Shown here in pieces: positions 23,691 through 31,889 of a stretch of 64,000 nt of DNA (positions are counted from its first letter, which is position 1; every line of letters begins with the position of its first letter). Source of the DNA: Catellatospora sp. IY07-71 (GTDB lineage: Bacteria; Actinomycetota; Actinomycetes; Mycobacteriales; Micromonosporaceae); assembly GCF_018326265.1 (NCBI RefSeq), contig NZ_AP023360.1, positions 4,249,501 through 4,313,500 of the forward strand, in the 5' to 3' direction. The translations under genes and the position numbers were made by a program. The notes beneath the pieces were generated by a model. The model saw only the letters and a program-made list of their open reading frames with translations, was not told the origin of the DNA and made no database searches.

Positions 23691-24469
23691 TACGCGTGGC
23701 CGCGGTCGGCGACGTGCACATGGACGTGGACGTCCTCGGCCGTTACCGGCCCTCCCTGGAACAGCTCGGCGGCACCGCCGACGTGCTGCTGCTCGCGGGT
23801 GACCTGACCCGCCACGGCACCGTGGACGAGGCCCAGTGCGTGGCCCGCGAGTTCGGCGACCTGCCGGTGCCGGTGATCGCCGTGCTCGGCAACCACGACC
23901 ACCACAGCGACCAGCCGCGTGAGGTGACCAAGGTGCTCGCCTCGGCGGGCATCACCGTGCTGGAGGGCGACGGCATCACCATCAGCTGCCGCGACGCGAA
24001 ACTCGGCGTGGCCGGGGTGAAGGGATTCGGCGGCGGCTTCGCGGGCCGCTGCGCCAGCATGTTCGGCGAGTCCGAGATCAAGGACTTCGTGCGTACGACC
24101 GAGCGCAGCGCGAACCGGCTCCAGGCCGCCCTGCTGTCGCTGGACTGCGACGTGCTGGTGGCGATGACGCACTACGCCCCCGTGCCGGACACGCTGCAGG
24201 GCGAGCCGCTGGAGATCTACCCGTTCCTCGGGTCGTACCTGCTCGGACAGGCGATCGACGCGGCGCCGACCGCGCTCGCCGTGCACGGGCACGCGCACGC
24301 GGGCGTCGAGCGCGGCATCACCCCGGGCGGGGTGCGCGTGCGCAACGTCGCCCACCCCGTGATCCGCCAGGCGTACAGCGTCTACCAGCTCGAACTGCCC
24401 TCCGCGAGCCGAATGCCCGTTTCCCAGGGGGCCGGCCGGGGTATCGACTCGCTGTCGAACGATGTCTGA
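23687..24469 (+). CDS. Metallophosphoesterase
   Basis: A 260-residue calcineurin-like phosphoesterase. The dimetal site is complete: GDVHMD (about residue 8), GDLTRHG, GNHDHH, MTHYAPVP and HGHAHAG (about residue 205). The substrate cannot be read from sequence; the family includes nucleases and cyclic-nucleotide phosphodiesterases. GTG at 23687 has an exceptional GGAGGTGATCTC ribosome site and overlaps the BON gene stop. It is the last gene of the nucleotidyltransferase-BON-phosphoesterase operon, and a nucleotide-linked role is plausible. Confidence 0.87.
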   Translation: MIRVAAVGDVHMDVDVLGRYRPSLEQLGGTADVLLLAGDLTRHGTVDEAQCVAREFGDLPVPVIAVLGNHDHHSDQPREVTKVLASAGITVLEGDGITISCRDAKLGVAGVKGFGGGFAGRCASMFGESEIKDFVRTTERSANRLQAALLSLDCDVLVAMTHYAPVPDTLQGEPLEIYPFLGSYLLGQAIDAAPTALAVHGHAHAGVERGITPGGVRVRNVAHPVIRQAYSVYQLELPSASRMPVSQGAGRGIDSLSNDV

Positions 24470-24483
24470 CGTCAGGAGGCGAG

Positions 24484-24843
24484 ATGTTCACCCGTAGCCG
24501 TGACAACCTGGCGACCACGACCTGGCACGAGTTCATGAAGGGGCTCGGCAACACCAGGGAGGTGGCCGCCGAGCGCGCCAAGGAGCGGGCGGGCCTGGTC
24601 CGCGACGCGCTGTCCGACACCGGGGTCGAGGCCCGGCGCCGGTCCTCGCTGGCACTGGACATGCTGGCGGGCAAGCCGGCCCCGATCCGGTGGGGCTGGG
24701 TGGTGGCCGCGGCCGGGATCGGCGCGCTGGCCGGCTTCGCCGTGGCGGAGCTGCTGCGCGGGCACCCGGTGGACGAGGCCGTCGCCTCGCTGCGCCGGCA
24801 GCTCGGGCACACCCGGGAGAAGGTCGAGGAAAGCGTCGGCTGA
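24484..24843 (+). CDS. Single-pass membrane protein, YtxH-like in layout
   Basis: A 119-residue protein: a charged helical N-terminal half (residues 1-67), one membrane helix (about 70-90, WGWVVAAAGIGALAGFAV) and a charged helical tail. The ribosome site AGGAGGCGAG is strong, and the gene starts 15 bp after the phosphoesterase stop, so it may belong to the same transcript. I do not recognise a specific family; it resembles small stress-related YtxH-type proteins only in general layout. Confidence 0.6.
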   Translation: MFTRSRDNLATTTWHEFMKGLGNTREVAAERAKERAGLVRDALSDTGVEARRRSSLALDMLAGKPAPIRWGWVVAAAGIGALAGFAVAELLRGHPVDEAVASLRRQLGHTREKVEESVG

Positions 24844-24942
24844 CACGCCGACCTGCCGAAACCGCGGCGGGTGCGGGGTGGTTGGTGCTACTTTGCACTG
24901 GCCCCCCGCACCCGCCATCTGCATGCCGAAACGGGGGCCGTG

Positions 24943-25368
24943 ATGAAGACCGAGTACCGGATCTTTCTCGGGGTCGCCGCGTTCCTGTTCGTCATGGCGA
25001 TCGTGTACTGGTTCTGGTCCGGCGCGGCCCTGTCGCGCTACGACTGGATCGGCACCACCGCGCTGACCCTCAGCGGCCTGCTGTGCCTGATGTGCGGCGG
25101 CTACTTCTGGTTCGTGTCACGCCGCCTCGAGCCGCGCCCGGAGGACCGCCGCGACGCCGAGATCGCCGAGGGCGCGGGGGAGATCGGCTTCTTCAGCCCC
25201 GGCAGCTACTGGCCGTTCGCCATCGCCTTGGCGGCCACGCTGGCCTCGCTGGGGCTGGTGTTCTGGATGTGGTGGCTGATCGCGCTCGGCTTGCTCGGGG
25301 CGATCGTTTCGGCCTCGGCGATGCTGTTCGAGTACTACACCGGCACCCGCCGTACCGCCGAACACTGA
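24943..25368 (+). CDS. ctaF: Cytochrome c oxidase subunit 4 (actinobacterial CtaF)
   Basis: A 141-residue protein with four membrane helices in two hairpins. The loop RLEPRPEDRRDAEIAEGAGE followed by IGFFSPGSYWP is the signature of actinobacterial aa3 oxidase subunit IV. It should stabilise the CtaC/D/E core of the aa3 oxidase supercomplex. No other oxidase gene is in the window, so this is an isolated copy; a further copy next to ctaC/ctaD would be expected elsewhere. ATG at 24943 is used; GTG at 24940 is equally possible. Confidence 0.88.
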   Translation: MKTEYRIFLGVAAFLFVMAIVYWFWSGAALSRYDWIGTTALTLSGLLCLMCGGYFWFVSRRLEPRPEDRRDAEIAEGAGEIGFFSPGSYWPFAIALAATLASLGLVFWMWWLIALGLLGAIVSASAMLFEYYTGTRRTAEH

Positions 25369-25453
25369 CGCGGCGGGCCGTTTCCGCGCGACAATCGAAG
25401 GGTCGGGGATCCCCGCGCTGGTGGGCGTGCGGGCATAGCGAGGGCGGTCTGCC

Positions 25454-25687
25454 ATGGGTTTCGATGCGAAGCTGCACAACGTGGGCCAGCGCGTGGCCGG
25501 CAAGGCCGAGGAGGTGGCCGGCCGGGTCACCCACAACCAGCGCTGGGAGCAGGAAGGCCGGGCACGGGTCACCGCCGCGCACGAGGAGGAGGCCCGGGAG
25601 AAGGCCAAGGATGTGGCCAAGGCGCAGGAGGCGGCCGGGCACATCAGCCGCGACGAGCGGCTGCGGCTGGAGCGCCGCGACGTATAG
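25454..25687 (+). CDS. CsbD-like small stress protein
   Basis: A 77-residue highly charged helical protein with LHNVGQRVAGKAEEVAGRVT at the N-terminus, in the style of CsbD-family or actinobacterial microaggregate-binding proteins, which are often under general stress control. No membrane segment is seen. A weak hairpin at 25716-25731 follows. The match is by composition and the short GKAEEVAG motif. Confidence 0.65.
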   Translation: MGFDAKLHNVGQRVAGKAEEVAGRVTHNQRWEQEGRARVTAAHEEEAREKAKDVAKAQEAAGHISRDERLRLERRDV

Positions 25688-25715
25688 CAATCCAGTTGAG
25701 GTGATGTCTGAGGGG

Positions 25716-25731
25716 GGTGTCCGCCGACACC
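25716..25731 (+). terminator. Short hairpin after the CsbD-like gene
   Basis: GGTGTC-CGCC-GACACC followed by TTTG makes a 6-bp stem with a minimal T tract, 28 bp after the stop codon. It is a weak candidate. Confidence 0.4.
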
Positions 25732-25869
25732 TTTGAACATCCTCGTAACCGGCCGGACAAACCGCAGCCTTAACGTGGTCTCAGACGTTGTATCAAGGTC
25801 AAAGGCCGGCACGGCCGCGGCATCGGAGCCGCGCGGCCCAGTGCGGCCACGTTCCACGACGACGCGAGG

Positions 25870-27198
25870 ATGGCCATGGAGGACGGGCGGCTCAGCGCTC
25901 TGGACATGTCGTTCCTGTGTATGGAGAACGCCGCGTCGCCCATGCACCTGGGCGCCGTAGCGGTTTTCCACTCCGACGAGCGGGTGCGGCCCGAGGACGT
26001 CGTCACGCTGCTGGCGCAGCGGGCGCGGCGGGTGCCCCGGATGCGGTGCAAGGTGAACACCACCGCGCTGGGCGGCGCCGCCTGGGTCGAGGACCCGGTC
26101 TTCAACCCGCGCAACCACATCCTGCACCACCGGCTGGAGGCGGGCGGCCGCGACGACCTGGCCGCGCTGGTGTCCGAAGTGATGACCGCGCCGCTGGACC
26201 GCAACCGCCCGCTGTGGCAGCTGCACCTGGTCAGCGGCCTCGACGGCGGCCGTTACGCGCTGGTCGCCAAGATGCACCACGCCATGTGCGACGGCCAGGG
26301 CGCCATCGGTCTGGGCCTCGGCCTGCTCGACGGCGGCGAGGCGTTCCTGTCCGAGGCCGCCGGGCCGGTGGCGGCGGAGTCGCCGCTCGCGTCGCTGGCC
26401 CGCCAGGGCGCCGAGCTGCTCGCCCGGCCCGAGCACGCGGTCGGCGAGGTGCTCGACCGCGCGGGCACGGCGCTCGGCATCGCCTCGGCCGTGCTCGGCC
26501 GGATGCGCGCGCCGCAGCCGTCGCCGCTGCTCACCGCTCCGTCGGGCACCCGGCGGGCGGCGTTCGCCAGCCTGGACCTGCGGGAGCTGCAGCGCATCCG
26601 CCGCAAGCGTGGCGGCACCCTCAACGACCTGCTGCTGGCCGTCGTCGCCGGCGCGATGCGGACCTGGCTCACCGCCCACGGGCAGCCGCTGGACGTGCTG
26701 CGCGCGCTGATCCCGGCCAGTCAGCGCCCCCGCTCGGCGGGCAGCGAGGACGGCAACCAGCTCTCGGCGTACCTGTGCGACCTGCCGCTGGGCGAGCCGG
26801 ACCCGGTGCGGCGGCTGGCGCTCATCCACGAGGCCATGGACGCCAACAAGACGGCCGGCCCGCGCCGCGGCGCCGGGGCGCTGCCGGTGCTGGCCGGGCT
26901 GATCCCGCCCGCGCTGCACCGGTTCGCCGCGCCGCTGGCCGCGTATGCCGCGCCGCTGCTGTTCGACATCGTGGTGACCAGCGTGCCGCTGCCGCCGGTG
27001 CCGCTGCACCTGGGCGGCGGCCGCCTGGCCGAGCTGTACCCGATCGCGCCGCTGGCCAGCGGGCACGCGCTGGCGATCGGGCTGTCGCGTTACCGCGACG
27101 CCGTCCACATCGGCCTGTACGCCGACGGCGCCGCGCTGCCCGACATGGAGAAGCTCACCGAGGCCCTGCCCGCCGCGCTCGCCGAACTCGACGTCTGA
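25870..27198 (+). CDS. Wax ester synthase / diacylglycerol acyltransferase
   Basis: A 442-residue WS/DGAT-family enzyme that esterifies acyl-CoA with diacylglycerol or fatty alcohol for storage lipid. The N-terminal LSALDMSFLCMENAASPMHLG is the family's opening pattern. The catalytic HHxxxDG motif is HHAMCDG (about residues 136-142). The C-terminal half contains NDLLLAVVAGAMRTWL and IVVTSVPLPPVPLHLGG, the second family block. Actinobacteria usually carry several paralogues. An AT-richer leader of about 180 bp precedes it without an obvious operator. Confidence 0.9.
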   Translation: MAMEDGRLSALDMSFLCMENAASPMHLGAVAVFHSDERVRPEDVVTLLAQRARRVPRMRCKVNTTALGGAAWVEDPVFNPRNHILHHRLEAGGRDDLAALVSEVMTAPLDRNRPLWQLHLVSGLDGGRYALVAKMHHAMCDGQGAIGLGLGLLDGGEAFLSEAAGPVAAESPLASLARQGAELLARPEHAVGEVLDRAGTALGIASAVLGRMRAPQPSPLLTAPSGTRRAAFASLDLRELQRIRRKRGGTLNDLLLAVVAGAMRTWLTAHGQPLDVLRALIPASQRPRSAGSEDGNQLSAYLCDLPLGEPDPVRRLALIHEAMDANKTAGPRRGAGALPVLAGLIPPALHRFAAPLAAYAAPLLFDIVVTSVPLPPVPLHLGGGRLAELYPIAPLASGHALAIGLSRYRDAVHIGLYADGAALPDMEKLTEALPAALAELDV

Positions 27199-27213
27199 CG
27201 GCCGGGCGGGCGC

Positions 27214-27495
27214 TCACAGGTCGGTCGACGGCTCGACCGGGATGTCGTGCTTGGCCAGCGCGGGGGGCTTGCCGCGGCCGACGGCCGGCCAGGCGTAGAA
27301 CTCACCGCGCAGGTAGAACAGATCCAGCTGTCTGCCGACGGTCGGATCGTCGCCGATGTCGATGTTCACCGAGTACACCTCGTGCGGCTGGTCGTCCATC
27401 ACGATGGCGAGGCGCTTGTCGCCGTCGTAGTCGACGACCGTGCACTGGTGGCCGTTGTACACGAATCGCCGGTTGATCAGACGGTCGGACGGCAT
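27214..27495 (-). CDS. Unknown small soluble protein
   Basis: A 93-residue protein with strand-rich sequence (RRFVYNGHQCTVVDYDGDKR, EVYSVNIDIGDD) and no membrane or signal segment. The family is not recognised. ATG at 27495 is chosen because GGAGG lies 5 nt upstream; an upstream ATG at 27528 would add 11 residues. It is convergent with the acyltransferase gene, only 15 bp apart. The 283 bp between its start and the DoxX gene hold no gene I can support. Confidence 0.6.
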   Translation of the reverse strand: MPSDRLINRRFVYNGHQCTVVDYDGDKRLAIVMDDQPHEVYSVNIDIGDDPTVGRQLDLFYLRGEFYAWPAVGRGKPPALAKHDIPVEPSTDL

Positions 27496-27778
27496 CCGGT
27501 CCTCCGTTCTCCGCAGGTTGATGTTCATACGGCCACGTCAGGGTAAGCCGAAACGGCAGCGATGCCAACAGGCTCCGCGAACCGGGCGCGATCCTGACGA
27601 CTCGCGCGCAACACGCATCCCACCATGCCGAGAGTGAGAGCGAGCACCGGGGCGACTCATTCGACGTCACCACGCGTGTCGCGGCTGCACGTGATCGCCG
27701 ATAACACCACTGACCGGCATCATCCTGTGGAAAAGTGATGTTCATGCCATTCGGCACCGCTAGCCGTACGGAGTCGCC

Positions 27779-28240
27779 ATGATCTACGCCTTCCCGCCGA
27801 CCGCAACCGACGTGGTGAAACTGCTGGCCAGGATCGGGTTCGGGGTGGTGTTCACGGCGCACGGCTGCCAGAAGCTGTTCACCGTCGGCATGGCCGCCAC
27901 CACCGCGGGCTTCAAGCAGATGGGCCTGCCGCTGCCCGGCGTCGCGGCGTGGTTCGCCGCGCTGGTCGAGTTCCTCGGCGGCATGCTGCTGGTGCTCGGC
28001 CTGTTCACGCCGATCGCGGGCACCCTGCTGTTCCTCAACATGCTCGGCGCGTACCTGTTCGTGCACATCGGCAAGGGCCTGTTCGTGCAGGACGGCGGCG
28101 GCGAGCTGGTCATCGCGCTCGGCCTGGGCGCGCTGCTGATCGCCGCCGTCGGCGCCGGCCGCTACAGCCTCGACCACTGGCTGCTCACCCGCCGCGCCCG
28201 CGAGCCGCACCACCACCGCGGCCCCGACCACATTCCGTGA
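27779..28240 (+). CDS. DoxX-family membrane protein
   Basis: A 153-residue protein with four membrane helices. It has the DoxX pattern LLARIGFGVVFTAHGCQKLF, then AWFAALVEFLGGMLLVLGLF and GAYLFVHIGKGLFVQDGGGE. DoxX proteins are linked to quinone-dependent redox balance and, in mycobacteria, to a membrane oxidoreductase complex with superoxide dismutase. A His-rich tail (EPHHHRGPDHIP) ends the protein. It lies 26 bp upstream of the RNase HI gene, which has its own -10 element. Confidence 0.85.
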   Translation: MIYAFPPTATDVVKLLARIGFGVVFTAHGCQKLFTVGMAATTAGFKQMGLPLPGVAAWFAALVEFLGGMLLVLGLFTPIAGTLLFLNMLGAYLFVHIGKGLFVQDGGGELVIALGLGALLIAAVGAGRYSLDHWLLTRRAREPHHHRGPDHIP

Positions 28241-28266
28241 CCTCGACTGCCTGGTAGCTTGCGGGG

Positions 28267-28728
28267 GTGACGGCGAGCGGCGGGGCGGTGGAGATCTACA
28301 CCGACGGGGCCTGTTCCGGCAATCCGGGGCCCGGCGGGTGGGGCGCGGTGCTGCGCTACGGCGAGCACGTGCGCGAGATCTGCGGCGGGGATCCGGGGCC
28401 GACGACCAACAACCGGATGGAGCTGACCGCCGCCATCGAGGCGCTGGAGACGCTGAAACGGCCGGTCAAGGTGCACCTGCACACCGACAGCACCTACATG
28501 CGCGACGGCATCACGAAGTGGATGCACGGCTGGAAGCGCAACGGCTGGCTGACCTCCGAGCGCAAGCCCGTCAAGAACGCCGACCTGTGGCAGCGCCTGT
28601 CGGCCGCCTGCGCCCGGCACGAGGTCGAGTGGCGGTGGGTACGCGGGCACGCCGGCGACGCCGGCAACGAGCGTGCCGACGCGCTGGCCAACCAGGGCAT
28701 GGCGCAGTCCCGCAAGCGGGTCAGCTGA
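28267..28728 (+). CDS. rnhA: Ribonuclease HI
   Basis: A 153-residue RNase HI that cleaves the RNA strand of RNA-DNA hybrids. All four catalytic acids are visible: Asp in [14 protein letters not shown], Glu in [10 protein letters not shown], Asp in [14 protein letters not shown] and Asp in NERADALA, plus the flexible-loop His in RGHAGDAG. The Trp-rich basic protrusion ([11 protein letters not shown]) is present. GTG at 28267 follows TAGCTT by 6 nt, which points to a leaderless transcript. The 3' end overlaps the convergent glycolipid-binding gene by 8 bp. Confidence 0.93.
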   Translation: MTASGGAVEIYTDGACSGNPGPGGWGAVLRYGEHVREICGGDPGPTTNNRMELTAAIEALETLKRPVKVHLHTDSTYMRDGITKWMHGWKRNGWLTSERKPVKNADLWQRLSAACARHEVEWRWVRGHAGDAGNERADALANQGMAQSRKRVS

Positions 28729-29326
28729 TCAGGCTCGCGAAGCCGGGGTAGTTCACCACGAACCCGTCCTTGTCGACGGTCAGGTCGGCCGTGAAGCTGC
28801 CCGAGGAGTAGCGGATCGTGTCCTCGTCGATCACGGTGTACGTCTGCTCCACCGGGATGACCTGCAGCGACGGCACCCGAACCCAGGCGATCGGCACGGT
28901 GTGCGCGGTGCCGGGGGCGGCGCCCAGCAGGCCCAGCCGCCGGATCGGCAGCGTGTTGGTCAGCGCGGTCGCCTCCAGGTCCACGTCGAGCACCCCGGCC
29001 AGCCGCCCCGGGTCCACGATGCCGGGCAGCTGCACCGAGCCGAACTTCCCCTGCTCGCTGGTGGTGACCCGCCAGGAGCTGCCGGACCGCTCCAGCCGCA
29101 CCTCACGCTGCCAGCCGGCGCCCTCGGACTCGACGGTCAGCGTGTCGGTGGCGAAGCCGTCCGAGGTCTTCAGGGTGTAGCGGCAGGCGTGTGCGACGGG
29201 CTCCGCGGCGACCACCTGGCCGCGCGCGACGAGGAGGTCCGCACGCAGGTCGACGAGGGAGAGGTCGGTGCCGACCTCGACCATCCGGTCCCACAGCAGG
29301 GCGCGCGGCAAGGGCAACGGGTTCAT
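28721..29326 (-). CDS. Putative glycolipid-binding family protein
   Basis: A 201-residue protein matching the PF06475 (putative glycolipid-binding, PA1994-like) family in length and in the internal pattern [54 protein letters not shown] and [20 protein letters not shown], which form a beta-barrel. The function is not established. No signal peptide is present. It is convergent with and overlaps the RNase HI gene by 8 bp, and is divergent from the GDSL esterase gene across a 14-bp palindrome at 29406-29419. Confidence 0.82.
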   Translation of the reverse strand: MNPLPLPRALLWDRMVEVGTDLSLVDLRADLLVARGQVVAAEPVAHACRYTLKTSDGFATDTLTVESEGAGWQREVRLERSGSSWRVTTSEQGKFGSVQLPGIVDPGRLAGVLDVDLEATALTNTLPIRRLGLLGAAPGTAHTVPIAWVRVPSLQVIPVEQTYTVIDEDTIRYSSGSFTADLTVDKDGFVVNYPGFASLIS

Positions 29327-29405
29327 GTCCTGAGGTTAGGCACCTCGGGGCCGTTCCGGGGCGGAATCGCCCGAGGGCGCCCGCGTAGAAATCCGCCGCG
29401 ACATC

Positions 29406-29419
29406 TTCACGGTCGTGAA
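29406..29419. promoter_or_regulatory. Palindrome in a divergent promoter region
   Basis: TTCACG-GT-CGTGAA, arms perfect, lies between the divergent glycolipid-binding and GDSL genes. It is a possible operator for an unidentified regulator. Confidence 0.45.
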
Positions 29420-29473
29420 TGTTTCTGACAGCATGTGCGCACCCTGTCCACACCCCCCGGTTGGAGCCCCACG

Positions 29474-30262
29474 ATGGTGTTCCCGCTCCGCGCCGCCTGC
29501 GTACCCGTGCTGGCGGCGCTCTGCCTGGTGCTGCTCGCACCCCCTGCCCACGCCGCCGGACCCGCGTACACGGCGCTCGGCGACTCCTACTCCTCCGGCA
29601 CCGGCACCCGCGAGTACTACGACAGCGGCAGCTGCCAGCGCTCGCCGCACGCCTATCCGGTGCTCGACGCCGCCCGGCTCGGCGCCACGCTCACCTTCGC
29701 CGCCTGCGCCGGGGCGAAGGTCCCCGACGTCCTCAACGGACAGCTGGGCAGCCTCAACGCCACCACGCGGTACGTCACCGTCACCGCGGGCGGCAACGAC
29801 ATCGGCTGGTCGTCGATCATCGTGCAGTGCGCCAAGCCCTGGCCGTACACCTGCTGGGGCGACATCGACAAGGCGGAGACGTACATCCGCAACACGCTGC
29901 CCGGCCAGCTCGACCAGCTCTACGCCCGCATCCGCACGCTCGCCCCGAACGCCACGGTCGCGGTGGTCGGCTATCCGCGGCTGTTCAACGGGGAGGAGTG
30001 CAACGCCATCGCCCGCATCTCGCCCGGCGAGCAGGCCGAGCTGAACGCCGCGGCCGACCTGCTGGCCACCACGATCAAGGCGCGCGCGGCGGCGCGCGGC
30101 TTCGCCTTCGTCGACGCGCGCGGGCCGTTCACCGGGCACGCGGTCTGCGACGACGTCGAGTGGATCAACGGCACGTCCTGGCCCACCGGTGAGTCCTACC
30201 ACCCGAACCGGGCCGGGCACACCGGCTACGCCGGCATCGTCGAGGCCGCGCTGCGCGCCTGA
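29474..30262 (+). CDS. Secreted SGNH/GDSL lipase-esterase
   Basis: A 262-residue secreted hydrolase. A signal peptide (residues 1-27, ending PPAHAAG) precedes the SGNH core: block I Ser in YTALGDSYSSGTGT (about residue 37), Gly in FAACAGAK, Asn in VTAGGNDIGWS and the Asp/His pair in YHPNRAGHTGY (about residue 245). Six Cys in the mature part suggest three disulfides, as in Streptomyces GDSL lipases. It hydrolyses lipid or glycerol esters outside the cell. ATG at 29474 begins the signal peptide; in-frame codons upstream back to 29435 lack a ribosome site. Confidence 0.9.
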   Translation: MVFPLRAACVPVLAALCLVLLAPPAHAAGPAYTALGDSYSSGTGTREYYDSGSCQRSPHAYPVLDAARLGATLTFAACAGAKVPDVLNGQLGSLNATTRYVTVTAGGNDIGWSSIIVQCAKPWPYTCWGDIDKAETYIRNTLPGQLDQLYARIRTLAPNATVAVVGYPRLFNGEECNAIARISPGEQAELNAAADLLATTIKARAAARGFAFVDARGPFTGHAVCDDVEWINGTSWPTGESYHPNRAGHTGYAGIVEAALRA

Positions 30263-30339
30263 CGTCGCAGCCTCCCGGACCCGTGCCGCGATGGCGAAAC
30301 GGGTCCGGGAGCGCCGGCTGATCTCGGTAAGCTGCGGCC

Positions 30340-30852
30340 GTGGAGACGGGAGCGGGACAGCCGCCGATGAGCTGGGCGCCGGGGGACCGGATCGAGGTGC
30401 GGCTGCGCAAGGAGGACCGCGAGAAGATCAGCTACACCGCAGACGTGCTCTCCGACGACGGCGACCACCTCGTGGTCCGGGCGCCGTGGGCGGGCACGGC
30501 GGCCCGTGACTTCGGCTTCGTACGCTTCGAGCAGGGCGACGTCTTCACCGAGCACTACTGGCGCGACCGGTGGTACTCGGTCAAGGAGGTGCGCGACGCG
30601 GCCGGGGTGCTGAAGGGCTGGTACTGCGACGTGGCCCGGCCCGCGGTGGCGCGGGGGGCCGCGCTGGAGGTGGCGGACCTGGACCTCGACCTGTGGGTGC
30701 CCGCCGACGGCGGCGCGCCGCTGCGCCTCGACGAGGACGAGTTCCTCGACAGCGGCCTGACCGAGCGCGACCCGGCGGCGGCGGCCCAGGCCCGCGCGGC
30801 GCTGGACGAGCTGGAACGCCTGGCCGCGGACCGGTTCGCCGCGATCGGCTGA
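30340..30852 (+). CDS. DUF402 family protein (FomD/nucleotidase-like)
   Basis: A 170-residue cytoplasmic protein of the DUF402 fold. WYSVKEVRDAAGVLKGWYCD and the acidic run ADLDLDLWVPADG followed by LDEDEFLDSGL match the FomD/Ntdp group, whose conserved Asp residues bind divalent metal and hydrolyse nucleotide-type phosphates. The substrate here is unknown. GTG at 30340 lies 6 nt after the -10 element TAAGCT (30328-30333), a leaderless arrangement. It is monocistronic in appearance. Confidence 0.85.
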   Translation: METGAGQPPMSWAPGDRIEVRLRKEDREKISYTADVLSDDGDHLVVRAPWAGTAARDFGFVRFEQGDVFTEHYWRDRWYSVKEVRDAAGVLKGWYCDVARPAVARGAALEVADLDLDLWVPADGGAPLRLDEDEFLDSGLTERDPAAAAQARAALDELERLAADRFAAIG

Positions 30853-30926
30853 TCCGGCCGGGTGACGCCGCGGAAAATCTCGGTACCGGGCGGAACCGAA
30901 ACGGTCCCGGGGCGGTCACAGGGGAC

Positions 30927-31805
30927 ATGAAGGCAAGAACTCTCGTGCTGCGGGCGGCTCTCGTGTCGCTCGTGCTGGTGGCCGCAGGCTGCGCGCGTCC
31001 GACCGACGCCGCGGACGGCGAAGGTGGTCCGATGACGTTGCCCGGTGGCGACACGGTGGCGCTGCGCATCGACCACGCCGGCGGCTTCGTCCCCCCGGCT
31101 TTCAACCTCACCCGGTTGCCGGAGATCAGCGTCTACGCCGACGGGCGGGTGATCACCCAGGGCCCGGTGACCATGATCTACCCGCCGGCGGCCCTGCCCA
31201 ACCTGCAGGTGCAGCGCATCTCCACCGGCGACGTGCAGAAGCTGGTGCAGCTCGCGGTCGCGGCCGGCGTCGGCAAGCAGGGGGTCGACTACGGCACCCC
31301 GCAGGTCGCCGACCTGCCCAACGCCCGGTTCACGGTGACCACCGCCGACGGCGTGCAGCGCACCGAGGTGTACGCGCTGATGGACAACATGGAGCCGGCC
31401 GCGGGCCTGACCCCCGCCCAGATCGACGCGCGTAAGAAGCTGCTCGACCTGATGAAGGCCGTCACCGACCTGCCGACCACGCTGGGCGCCAAGGCGGTGA
31501 GCGCGTCCGAGCCGTACAAGCCGGTCAAGGTCGCCGCCATCGCCACCCCGTGGCAGGCGCCGGGCGACGGCACCTCGGCCGGGCCCGAGATCGCCTGGCC
31601 CGGTCCGGCGCTGCCGGGCGCGTCCCAGGGCGAGGGCCTGAACCTGGGCTGTGTCGTGGCCGAGGGCAAGGACGCCGACGCGGTGATGAGCGCGGCCGCC
31701 CAGGCGACGTCGCTGACCCCGTGGACGTCCGGGGGCAAGAGCTGGACGGTCAGCATCCGCCCGCTGCTGCCCGACGAGACCGGCTGCGAGTCGCTCGGCA
31801 AGTGA
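30927..31805 (+). CDS. Putative lipoprotein of unknown function
   Basis: A 292-residue protein exported as a lipoprotein: basic start MKARTLVLR, hydrophobic stretch and lipobox LVAAGC (Cys at about residue 23). The mature part has a strand-rich region with ISVYADGRVITQGP and a C-terminal half ending in two Cys-containing segments (NLGCVVAEG and ETGCESLGK) that could form a disulfide. The family is not recognised beyond general actinobacterial lipoproteins of this size. ATG at 30927 gives the signal sequence directly. It is followed by a strong bidirectional hairpin. Confidence 0.72.
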   Translation: MKARTLVLRAALVSLVLVAAGCARPTDAADGEGGPMTLPGGDTVALRIDHAGGFVPPAFNLTRLPEISVYADGRVITQGPVTMIYPPAALPNLQVQRISTGDVQKLVQLAVAAGVGKQGVDYGTPQVADLPNARFTVTTADGVQRTEVYALMDNMEPAAGLTPAQIDARKKLLDLMKAVTDLPTTLGAKAVSASEPYKPVKVAAIATPWQAPGDGTSAGPEIAWPGPALPGASQGEGLNLGCVVAEGKDADAVMSAAAQATSLTPWTSGGKSWTVSIRPLLPDETGCESLGK

Positions 31806-31830
31806 CCCGGGCCGCGTGCGCCCGGCCAGA

Positions 31831-31873
31831 CGAAGCTCCGTCCATGCTGCCTCCCCGGCTGGACGGAGCTTCG
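31831..31873. terminator. Bidirectional terminator hairpin
   Basis: Arms CGAAGCTCCGTCC (31831-31843) and GGACGGAGCTTCG (31861-31873), a perfect 13-bp stem, sit between the convergent lipoprotein and permease genes. It is close in sequence to the hairpin at 15524-15567. Confidence 0.8.
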
Positions 31874-31889
31874 ACTGTGCACACCGGGT

